NCBI GenBank assembly: GCA_025060325.1
Contig: JANXBW010000028.1
Location: 1-64,000 of the forward strand
Direction of reading: 5' to 3'
Length of the DNA stretch: 64,000 nucleotides
Source of the DNA: Thermoguttaceae bacterium
Lineage (GTDB): Bacteria; Planctomycetota; Planctomycetia; Pirellulales; Thermoguttaceae
Each line of letters opens with the position of its first letter. The first letter of the stretch is position 1. The translations under genes were made by a program, and so were the position numbers. The notes beneath the pieces were generated by a model. It was not told the DNA's origin, ran no database searches, and worked only from the letters and a program-made list of their open reading frames with translations. Shown here piece after piece: positions 57,085 to 64,000 of this stretch.

Positions 57085-57708
57085 AAGTTCATAAGTCCGC
57101 TGTGCCAACAGAAGTTGCGGTTGGCACCCGCCGTGGGGCAGTCGCAGAGACGGCTCCGCGATTTCTCGGCTATCCTCTTCCTAGGCCCATGGTATAAAGG
57201 ACCGTATCATAGCGAGGCCGCTCCCGGAAGGCCTACCACTGCGATGTGGTGCTCCGTTTATTCCATGTGCCGGAGAAAGACACAGTTTTCAGTTCCGCGA
57301 AACTTTGAGCCCCTTTGCGGGTTTGAATGGGCGCGACACCAATGTGGATCCGGGTCGGAAGGGCCGCGTGCCTTCTACCCCTTTAGGTGGGGTTACCGTC
57401 GGCGCTACTTCGTTCCGGTCTCGGCGCAGAGAGGCACAAGATTAGGGCTCTCCCAGATTAGAAACGCCGCCCGGCCGTGCCCAGCTGCGACGAAGGACCT
57501 AAAGTCGGCGGGTGAGGAGGCACAAAGACGTCCTAGGGGCAACCCGCGGGTTGATATATTTAGGCAGAAACTCCCGGCAAGGAGGCCCTCAAGCCGGCAG
57601 GCTTTGGTACACAGAGATTTACACCTTGTTGAGCCTTAGGAATAGTTGGTCGCAAGAGTTTCCGTCCAGATGTGTTTATTGACGTCGACACAGAAAAGGA
57701 GGGACCCC
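57085..57708. other. 0.6-kb gap before the O-methyltransferase gene
   Basis: A plus-strand open frame covers 57115-57639 but has no motif, no good start signal and Arg/Pro-rich composition, so it is not called. AAGGAGG immediately before 57709 belongs to the next gene. Confidence 0.35.
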
Positions 57709-58440
57709 GTGCACCTAGCACCCAAAAATCGCACCCTTTGTGGCGAAGCTCTTCGCTATGTGTTGGCCGGTGCTACCGCGTGGACTTTGCTCTCGTCATG
57801 GGCACTCGGGCAACCGCCAGGACCGCCCAGGCGGTTCGGACCGCCGACGGCAGAAAGCTATTACGAAAACCCGGTACAAGCCAAAGACGAGGACGAAAAA
57901 CGGATCCTCGCGGTTTTGGAGGAACTCGCCCCAATGCGGCGGTACCAGATTGTCTCCCCGACCGACGGGCGGTTGCTCCGGCTATTGACCGAGGCTACAG
58001 GTGCTAAGCGTGTGGTGGAAATTGGCACATCGATCGGGTATTCCGGAATCTGGTTCTGTCTAGCGCTGCGGAAGACAGGCGGTCACTTGTATACGCACGA
58101 AATTGACCCAGAGCGGATCAAGCTTGCCAAAGCAAATTTCGAAAAAGCCGGCGTGAGCGATCTGGTCACAATTATCGAGGGCGATGCTCACGAGACCGTG
58201 CTTCAGCACAAAGAACCGATCGACATCATCTTCCTAGATGCTGACAAGAGCGGATACATTGACTACTTGCAGAAGTTGCTTCCCCTAGTGCGGCCGGGGG
58301 GACTGATCATCGCTCATAACATGAGGCCAGGAAGCGCCGACCCCCGTTTTGTTGAGGCTATCACCAAGAATCCAGAACTCGAAACCGCCTTCCTTCTGAT
58401 GGAAGGAGCCGGAATCAGCGTAACCCTGAAAAAGCGGTAA
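57709..58440 (+). CDS. O-methyltransferase family protein with a signal peptide
   Basis: A 243-aa class I SAM-dependent methyltransferase of the O-methyltransferase (CCoAOMT/Methyltransf_3) type. Motif I is VVEIGTSIGYSG at residues 102-113, then GGHLYTHEIDPERIKLAK, DIIFLDADKSGYIDYL (metal/substrate Asp) and LVRPGGLIIAHN. The first ~36 residues have a hydrophobic core (ALRYVLAGATAWTLLSSWAL) ending GQPPGPPRRFG, which looks like a signal peptide or anchor. GTG is taken as start because AAGGAGG stands 7 nt before it. If exported it would face no SAM supply, so a membrane-anchored cytosolic orientation is also possible. A terminator follows at 58665. Confidence 0.85.
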   Translation: MHLAPKNRTLCGEALRYVLAGATAWTLLSSWALGQPPGPPRRFGPPTAESYYENPVQAKDEDEKRILAVLEELAPMRRYQIVSPTDGRLLRLLTEATGAKRVVEIGTSIGYSGIWFCLALRKTGGHLYTHEIDPERIKLAKANFEKAGVSDLVTIIEGDAHETVLQHKEPIDIIFLDADKSGYIDYLQKLLPLVRPGGLIIAHNMRPGSADPRFVEAITKNPELETAFLLMEGAGISVTLKKR

Positions 58441-58664
58441 GTAGGCCGCAAGATCTATCACGATTGGCCCACGGGACCTATCTCCTGGCAAATTTTGGGC
58501 CGACCGACCGCCGGGGGGCTTGGCTATCCCGGAAGCCCGTGGCGAGAGGACGAATCGCCATTGGCCGGGTACAACGGCACCCAGCAGCCAGTAAGTTCCA
58601 CAAGATGGCTTTGAGGCCAAGCCCCAACCCAGCTTACGAGTTTGCTATTTCCACCTCGACATTC

Positions 58665-58692
58665 AAGCCCGCGCCACCTGTGGGCTTTTTTC
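58665..58692 (+). terminator. Rho-independent terminator after the O-methyltransferase gene
   Basis: AAGCCC (58665-58670) pairs with GGGCTT (58682-58687), with additional CAC/GTG pairing inside, and is followed directly by a T-run (TTTTTT, 58686-58691). It is 225 bp after the stop codon, between convergent genes. The remaining 58441-58750 gap holds nothing else seen. Confidence 0.75.
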
Positions 58693-58750
58693 ATGCGCGC
58701 TAGCAACTTATGCGGGACCAACCCTGCCTCGGCGGCAAGGGTACTGGCCG

Positions 58751-60325
58751 CTAGGCCTCCGCCACAAAGGTAAAGCCAAGGCGAGAAGCCAGCTCCTGAA
58801 GGGGCTCCCACAAGTCCCCGTACACGGTCACCCGGTGCCAGCCGTAGAGATCCCAGTAAGTGTACAGCCGTTCGAATTCCCCGAGGGGTTCGGCCGCCAG
58901 CTTGGTCCGGCATCCGCGCTCGTCCCAGGGGTTGTCCACGGCCAGCCCCCGATGGCATAAGATCTCCCGGCGAACCGGATGAATTTCCAGGGTAGTTGTC
59001 ATGTAACCGAGAGGAAGGATTGACCGCACGGAAGCCCCCCTACGATCTTCGCTGTGGGTTAGAATCTCATAAGGATTAGTCGGACCCTCGGGGCCAAATA
59101 CCCGGGTTGGCGCCACACAGTGAGCGTAAATAATCTGTCGGCGTCCGCTATCAAGAACCGGATCGGAAATATAACCTGGCCGACCCACCAGGTTTCTCAA
59201 TAACACCATTGTGCCGGTGGAGACCAGATCTGCCTCGCAGGCGCCGACCAGTCCCGCATTATTCAATTCCACAAATCCCAAGCAGGGATATCCCTTGAGG
59301 TAACCGCCGTAGAAACCCCCCAGACAATTGATGGCAATGGCCGACGCTCCGTATCGCTGCATAAGGAGCTTCTGAGCCAAGTACACCCGGGCGGACTTCT
59401 CCAAAGTGGCGTCCGGATCGTCGATAGCAACTTTGGTAGCCTCGCTCTTCCAACGGGCGGCAATCCCCTTGGCTTCCTCGACATCGGTGGAATCATACGC
59501 CGTGGCAAATTCGGCAAAGGAGATCGGCTGGACTTCGATCTTGAGGGTTTCCGCCAACGCTTTGGCTACTGCTGATGATCCTCCACCAACCGTGAGGATT
59601 TTCTCCTTGGCCAAGGCCGACAACACTTCGTCCAGCGGTTTGATTTCCAACGAGTCCGCCTTCGCGGTCGTTTGGCTGGCCGGCGGCATCCGGTCAAGGT
59701 GAGCCCGATGAGCACACTGGGCAACTTCCGCGGCCGAAGCGCCCTGCCGAGCGCGGACAAAGCAACGGGCCGCTTCCGCTAAATCTTCCAGTCGGGAAGA
59801 GCTAATCGCAGCCATGTTGGCGTATTTACGCCGTAACTCTGCAGTATAAACGCAGAAACCACCACTTCCGCCGAAGGGATACTGGGCGACAATTGTCGGC
59901 TTTCCGGATTCAACCACCGGGTACATGACCCGAATCCAGTTGTTCATGTGGTAAACGATATACCCATCGACGCCCGACGCTTTATCTTCGGCGATGAGTT
60001 TCGCCGCTTCCTCGGGAGAATGGAGCACGGTGGGGATAAACTTCACCTCCGGGCAAAGCTTGGGCAGTTCTGTGGACACGCGTTCAATGGCGGGCCGCAT
60101 ATCATGACCAATGTGGGGCCAAGTGGGACGATCTTGAACAAGCGCCCAACAAGCGAAGATGAGCCGGACTGTAGCCCGCGGGGTACTATCAACGCTGCTC
60201 CCGATTTCCTGAGCACGCCCTCCAGGCACCAATTGACTCCCAATCAACGCAGCACACCCAGCACACCCGGAGGCAAGGAACCGCCGCCGCGAAAAACAGG
60301 GGCAACCCGAAAGCTTTCCCGTCAT
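58751..60325 (-). CDS. Tat-exported sugar-isomerase-like protein
   Basis: A 524-aa protein with a Tat signal (SRRRFLASG at residues 12-20) and a fold resembling the L-fucose/L-arabinose isomerase superfamily: YIVYHMNNWIRVMYPVVES, QYPFGGSGGFCVY, NCLGGFYGGYLKG with PCLGFVELNNAGLVGACEAD, and YAHCVAPTRVFGP. The Glu/Asp-rich ELNN...CEADL region occupies the position of the isomerase metal site (a Glu and an Asp), but full ligand identity cannot be proven by eye. Related planctomycete proteins are annotated as sugar isomerases without tested activity. GGAG precedes the ATG. It converges with the O-methyltransferase gene. Confidence 0.75.
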   Translation of the reverse strand: MTGKLSGCPCFSRRRFLASGCAGCAALIGSQLVPGGRAQEIGSSVDSTPRATVRLIFACWALVQDRPTWPHIGHDMRPAIERVSTELPKLCPEVKFIPTVLHSPEEAAKLIAEDKASGVDGYIVYHMNNWIRVMYPVVESGKPTIVAQYPFGGSGGFCVYTAELRRKYANMAAISSSRLEDLAEAARCFVRARQGASAAEVAQCAHRAHLDRMPPASQTTAKADSLEIKPLDEVLSALAKEKILTVGGGSSAVAKALAETLKIEVQPISFAEFATAYDSTDVEEAKGIAARWKSEATKVAIDDPDATLEKSARVYLAQKLLMQRYGASAIAINCLGGFYGGYLKGYPCLGFVELNNAGLVGACEADLVSTGTMVLLRNLVGRPGYISDPVLDSGRRQIIYAHCVAPTRVFGPEGPTNPYEILTHSEDRRGASVRSILPLGYMTTTLEIHPVRREILCHRGLAVDNPWDERGCRTKLAAEPLGEFERLYTYWDLYGWHRVTVYGDLWEPLQELASRLGFTFVAEA

Positions 60326-61267
60326 AACTAGGCTCCATCAAATTGTTTAAGCGGCCGTTACCATCTCACCCACAAAGGGGAACCGATACAGGCGGTTTTG
60401 TCTCCACCGGTAGGCTATCCCAGGGCCTTGATTTTCGGCTGGAACCAAGTACCCGCAGCTAACCCATTAACTACTTCGGTGCCTGCCACTAACACATGGG
60501 GGGACGCACACCCTAAGGAAACTACCTCTCCGAGCAAGTGCCTGTTAGCGGCCTGCTTGTCTTGCTTATTAGGTCGCAGGGAATATCGTCAGTCAATAGC
60601 TGACAAAAAATTCCCCGGCAAAATAACTTCTTGCCTTTAACGCTCGTATAACCCTTCCGGGATGGCGTTCTCTGTCAAACAAAGGTCAGATCCCGGCTCC
60701 TGAGGTAGCACGTATTTTCAGCCTAACCCGTTAAATCCTGAACAATGCCCACACTCGGCCACGCAGACGGGGAGCCCATACGCTGCGCTTCTATTTCGGC
60801 CGCACGGCCAACCAGTCGGCCGCGCAGGCGGGGAACCCGCCGGGGGAAATGAATATTGATGTCGCCTAGAACCGCAGTCCGGGGGGTTCGCCTCATCCCC
60901 GAGGCTCAGCAGGATCTTCAACGTGCCTCACGATGCAGCTTGGAAACGTGCGCGAGGGCGGCTCCGGTTTCGCTCAGCCCCTTGAAGGTAACGGCATCGA
61001 AGTTTGAGACCTGGCCCACGTCGCCCAGCGCCTGAAGCGACCTTTTCCGCCGGCCCACAAGCGACAAATTCGCGGGAATATTTCGGCATAGCTTAGTGTC
61101 CCTCTTGTAGGGCAGACCAAATGGCGGTGGCAATTCCTACCGCCACTCAATGACCACACTATGCGGAGATGGAAACCTTCGGGATGGAGGCCTTGGCCAC
61201 CCGGGAGGGGGTGGTGATCGGTGTGTAACTCTGCGGAGGTAGGTTCAGTTCAAGAAGGAGTGAAGCG
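60326..61267. other. 0.94-kb gap with an imperfect 23-bp direct repeat
   Basis: TCGGCCACGCAGACGGGGAG-type repeat: copy 1 at 60755-60777 and copy 2 at 60816-60838 differ at a few positions, 61 bp apart. GAAGGAG at the right end is the ribosome-binding site of the lipoprotein gene. No other gene or RNA recognised. Confidence 0.4.
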
Positions 61268-61585
61268 ATGAAGCGACTGGTTGTGTTGCTGTTGGTTTTC
61301 GCCGTGGGCCTGTGGACTCTCGGATGTGGTCAGCAGGGCGCTGCACCCAAAGGTGGTGCCAACGTTCCGCCCCCCACTGGTGGTCCGGCTGCAAGCAGCG
61401 GTCCCGCTGCCCCAGCACCTGAATCCCAACCCGCAAAAACAACCGAGGAAGCGAAGCCTGCCCCGAGTGGCGAGCAACAACCCTCGGCCGAAAAACCGGC
61501 GGAACAGCCCGCTGCGCCCGCTCAGGCAGAGTCCCAGCCGGCTGCTCAACCGGCCCAAGCGCCCGCGCCACCTCAGAATCAGTAG
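61268..61585 (+). CDS. Small Pro/Ala/Gln-rich lipoprotein
   Basis: A 105-aa protein whose signal peptide (MKRLVVLLLVFAVGLWTLGC) ends in a lipobox LWTLGC with the lipidated Cys20. The mature 85 residues are a low-complexity Pro/Ala/Gln/Glu/Lys/Ser-rich stretch without a fold. This composition suggests a flexible periplasmic spacer or cell-envelope tether. AAGGAG precedes the ATG by 8 nt. Its stop codon lies inside a tandem 24-bp duplication. No neighbouring gene on this strand is close, so it is probably monocistronic. Confidence 0.8.
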   Translation: MKRLVVLLLVFAVGLWTLGCGQQGAAPKGGANVPPPTGGPAASSGPAAPAPESQPAKTTEEAKPAPSGEQQPSAEKPAEQPAAPAQAESQPAAQPAQAPAPPQNQ

Positions 61586-61626
61586 TCTTTCGATCGCAGA
61601 TATCAGTAGTGTTTCGATCGCAGATA
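61577..61626 (+). repeat. Tandem 24-bp duplication spanning the lipoprotein stop
   Basis: ATCAGTAGTCTTTCGATCGC-AGAT (61578-61601) is repeated as ATCAGTAGTGTTTCGATCGC-AGAT (61602-61625) with one substitution. The first copy includes the last codon and stop of the lipoprotein gene. This looks like a recent replication-slippage event. Confidence 0.8.
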
Positions 61627-62573
61627 TTTGACAGTAGGCAGTTAGACGAGGTTGTCCTGGGTCAAGCGGTGGTGGCGTGTGCCGCATTCTCCCCTTCGGA
61701 GGTCTAGGAAGGTTTGCCAGGTTGACCGCTTGGGGGAGAGCGTGGCAGCACTAAGGGCCCAGCCCCAGGGAATAAGATACTCAAGGCGGTCGGGTCGGTC
61801 GCTATCGGGCCCCGGTATTTTTGACCGCGGCGGCTGGCCCGGCCGCCCCGTTCTTTTGTGGCGGCAGTGCTTTTTCCGCCTGGCGAGTAACTTCGCCCTT
61901 TAGCTTGGGCACGCGGGGAAGACAGCAGAGAGTTCAGAAAGGTGTGTGCAAACCGGAAGGGCAGCTCGACTTAAATGCCGCCCCTCCCCGAAACAAAGGG
62001 GGTGTATCCACCACCTCCGGCACGCAGTAAAGATTGACACAGCCCACCCACCACGGTCCGAATGGGTCGGCCTACAGTAGGATAACATTGTTTCTGTCTA
62101 AACCGATGTTTTCACCCGTCAGCGGGGAGCCGCGGCTTTGCGAGGCGATTGAGGCAATCAAGGTTCTCGCTGATTACGCTACAAACTTTCGCTTTAGAAT
62201 GCTGAAATTACCCGCTTGTTCGCACCCACCCGGAGAAGAATAGACCAAGGCAGGTTTTGTTACTTGGTGGGTGCCTTTCTGCTAAAACACCGGTGTGGTA
62301 CGCCCAATCCTTCGGAGGTTCCCCCTGTCCCGCAGAATGATGGCCCGTTGATATCGCCTTGATCCCCGCCTTCTCTTCGCCAGAGAAAGATTTTTTCCAA
62401 TATTCCGCTTTCGCCTTCGCATTAATTAATGGAGCGGGCTTGAAAGCCTTGCCGGGACTTTAGCGAAGCGTTGGCATTTGCGATCAGGCGACTCAACCTA
62501 GCGTAAACGGTGGCGATGATAATACACTTAGGGGAGATTTAGACCCCTCGAACGCGGAAGGGAGGTCAAAGTC
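61586..62573. other. 1.0-kb gap with a terminator-like hairpin
   Basis: After the tandem repeat, GGCGGC (61829-61834) and GCCGCC (61842-61847) form a GC hairpin followed by CCGTTCTTTT, 240 bp past the lipoprotein stop; a possible but late terminator. No gene is supported. GGGAGG just before 62574 serves the next gene. Confidence 0.4.
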
Positions 62574-63371
62574 ATGTTCGGAAAGGCGTATCCTTGGGCT
62601 ATCGCAGCGGGGGTCCTGGCTGTCGTTGTGACCAGTTTGGGCATCGGCACAAGCTGGAGCTACCTGAAGACAGCGTGGCGGAGCGTGGGGGAGAGCATTC
62701 GGGACGCCACACCGATCAGTTTCGAGCTTAAGCGACTAGACGGTATGATCCAGGACCTCCAGCCGGAGATCCGGCGGATCCAGCAAGTGGTAGCTCGCCT
62801 GGAAGTGGAGCTTGAGTACCTGGAAAAAGAAGTGGCCCAGCTTCAGGAGGAGCAGGAAAAGCTGGTGGCCCAGATGAGAACTCTTCGGCAAGAGCTTGGC
62901 TCGGGTAAAGAGGAGTTTGTCTTCGCGGGTCAGAGCTATTCCCGGGCCGAAGTGGAGAGAGATCTAGCCCGCCGGCTTGACCTCTATCAGGAAAAGCAGG
63001 TGGTACTGGCTGCTAAGCAGGAGCTTTTGGAACAGAAGCGCCGCACCCTTGAAAACGCGCGTCTCAAGCTGGCGGAATATCGACGGGCCTATGACCGGCT
63101 GTTGGTGCAGTCGCAGTCCTTGAAAGCTAAGTTGCAACGGGTGGAAGCCCAAGCGGCAGCGGGCGAACCCCAGGTCGACACCTCCAAGTTGGCGGAGGCT
63201 CAGGAACTGGCTAAGCAGATCGAGGTGCGGTTGCGGACAATTCAGCGGATCCTGACCGCTCCAGAAGTAAACACAGGGGAGATACCGCTGGAGAGCACCC
63301 CTCGGTCAGCCGTCGAGCGATTTGACGAACTTTTCGGCGCGCCAACTGCCGGCAAGGGCCCTGAAACCTGA
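62574..63371 (+). CDS. Membrane-anchored coiled-coil protein
   Basis: A 265-aa protein with an N-terminal transmembrane segment (WAIAAGVLAVVVTSLGIG) and a long heptad-patterned coiled coil from ~50 to ~215 (ELEYLEKEVAQLQEEQEKLV, then LARRLDLYQEKQVVLAAKQE). A short break FVFAGQSYSRAEVE (~115-128) separates two coiled blocks. The C-terminus (~230-265) is polar. It resembles planctomycete-specific coiled-coil proteins and superficially PspA-like proteins but no PspA signature is seen. GGGAGG precedes the ATG. A terminator follows at 63473. Function unknown. Confidence 0.8.
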   Translation: MFGKAYPWAIAAGVLAVVVTSLGIGTSWSYLKTAWRSVGESIRDATPISFELKRLDGMIQDLQPEIRRIQQVVARLEVELEYLEKEVAQLQEEQEKLVAQMRTLRQELGSGKEEFVFAGQSYSRAEVERDLARRLDLYQEKQVVLAAKQELLEQKRRTLENARLKLAEYRRAYDRLLVQSQSLKAKLQRVEAQAAAGEPQVDTSKLAEAQELAKQIEVRLRTIQRILTAPEVNTGEIPLESTPRSAVERFDELFGAPTAGKGPET

Positions 63372-63472
63372 CGCCTCTTGACCATCCCCGGCAGCAGAAA
63401 CTTGGAACTTACTCCGGGATTTGCACACGGACACACCGGTACATCGCTCAGCTCGTGGCAAATCAACGCAAG

Positions 63473-63512
63473 GCGGCGCCGGCCGAAAACGGAGGCGCCG
63501 CTATTTCTTTTC
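63473..63512 (+). terminator. Rho-independent terminator after the coiled-coil gene
   Basis: GCGGCGCC (63473-63480) and GGCGCCGC (63494-63501) form a perfect 8-bp GC stem with a 13-nt loop, followed by TATTTCTTTTC. It lies 100 bp after the plus-strand stop and overlaps the end of the convergent minus-strand gene. Confidence 0.7.
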
Positions 63513-64000
63513 ACTCGGAGCGGAGCCTCGCCCTAACTGCTGGAACCACTTCCGGCGGAAAGATCTTTCAGAGCCTTGAGCCGCCTGATCGACCACAGAT
63601 GTTTGCTGAGCCCGTTTTTGTAGCTCCTGGGCCAGCTCAGCAAGTTGTCGGGCTCGCTCTTCTAACTCAGCTCGCTCGCGGGCAATTTTCGCCCTTTCGA
63701 GCGACAATTCCACTTCCGCCTGCCGAAGCTTTTCTTCCCATTCTTCACGGAGTCGGCGAGCATTTTCCCGCTCTTGTTGGATGATCTCATCGTGAGCCAC
63801 TAGCTCCTCGATAGCCGCTGCGCCTAAGGCCAATGAACCAAGATGCGTTGACTGTTCCTCGAGGAGCTTCTGTAGCGTGAGAATTTCGCGGTCCCTCTCA
63901 GCTAGTTGGCGCTGCGCTTCTGTCAACGCTTGCTGCAAGGCGATTCGCTCTTGCTCCCAAGTGGCCCGAGCTGACTCGCCGGCCGCCTGTTGACCTTCAA
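63501..64000 (-). CDS. Coiled-coil protein, C-terminal part (5' end beyond the window)
   Basis: The minus-strand frame is open from the right edge to the stop at 63501, giving at least 166 residues; the start lies outside the window. A TTG at 63938 could be mistaken for a start, but the same coiled-coil pattern continues upstream of it (ATWEQERIALQQ). Almost the whole sequence is Glu/Arg/Gln/Leu-rich heptads (EVELSLERAKIARERAELEE), ending in a basic tail RSFRRKWFQQLGRGSAP. No domain is recognised. It converges with the membrane-anchored coiled-coil gene. Confidence 0.75.
   Translation of the reverse strand, partial: EGQQAAGESARATWEQERIALQQALTEAQRQLAERDREILTLQKLLEEQSTHLGSLALGAAAIEELVAHDEIIQQERENARRLREEWEEKLRQAEVELSLERAKIARERAELEERARQLAELAQELQKRAQQTSVVDQAAQGSERSFRRKWFQQLGRGSAPSEKK

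Noticed and set aside
57115-57639. Plus-strand open frame of 174 codons between the site-2 protease and the O-methyltransferase
   Set aside because: Arg/Pro-rich, with no motif and a weak start; likely chance openness in GC-rich DNA.

Overview
The window looks like a chromosome segment from a planctomycete, most like the thermophilic Thermogutta/Pirellulales type. The signs are a DUF1559 pseudopilin with a perfect type IV prepilin N-terminus, several exported proteins of planctomycete-restricted type (108-aa, 265-aa and 316-aa proteins), a DUF2961 hydrolase, a GH99/WbsX-like enzyme, a Tat-exported sugar-isomerase-like protein, and groEL-groES-groEL order. The genus is inferred from gene content only. 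Coding density is low for a bacterium: over a dozen gaps of 0.4-1.3 kb lack a convincing gene. No tRNA, rRNA, CRISPR array, insertion sequence or phage gene was recognised.

Layout. 1-8449 (minus): a protein-folding block. In transcription order it is groEL2, groES, groEL1, a terminator, dnaJ, grpE, fmdB, yacG, then the 5' part of pyrD, which runs off the left edge. 9046-15413 (plus): rpe, rimO, pgsA, a CPBP protease and a C26-like amidotransferase that has lost its nucleophile. 16209-26078 (minus): a PQQ-type propeller, a DUF2961/GH172 protein, a short uvrC, two hypothetical proteins, an HD phosphohydrolase, mtnA and purE. 27330-32389: an exported hypothetical protein (plus), then a dihaem peroxidase, a Fur/PerR regulator and an orphan ABC permease (minus). 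33411-38686: a small planctomycete protein (plus), serA and ispH (minus) and an hpnC-like gene divergent from ispH. 38842-40545: a sigma-70-like promoter, a cobalamin riboswitch and, 0.57 kb later, a DUF1559 pseudopilin. 40829-45734 (minus): a Gfo/Idh/MocA oxidoreductase and a 1149-aa exported protein built from an internal duplication. 46265-58440 (plus): a membrane-anchored SAVED-like protein; a run of exported carbohydrate enzymes (GH99-like plus esterase fusion, heparinase II/III-type lyase, PHP phosphoesterase); a site-2 protease; an exported O-methyltransferase. 58751-64000: a Tat-exported sugar-isomerase-like protein (minus), a Pro/Ala/Gln-rich lipoprotein, and two convergent coiled-coil proteins, the last cut by the right edge.

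How the genes work together. The left block supplies chaperones. serA, rpe, purE, mtnA, pyrD, ispH and hpnC are housekeeping metabolism. The Fur/peroxidase pair suggests oxidative-stress control. The 47-56 kb run plus the DUF2961, Gfo/Idh and isomerase-like genes suggest an extracellular polysaccharide-degrading lifestyle. The observations most worth following are the SAVED-like protein without a nearby cyclase, the cobalamin riboswitch whose next gene is a pseudopilin, the GH99-esterase fusion, and several enzymes with missing or altered catalytic features (C26, HpnC, UvrC).
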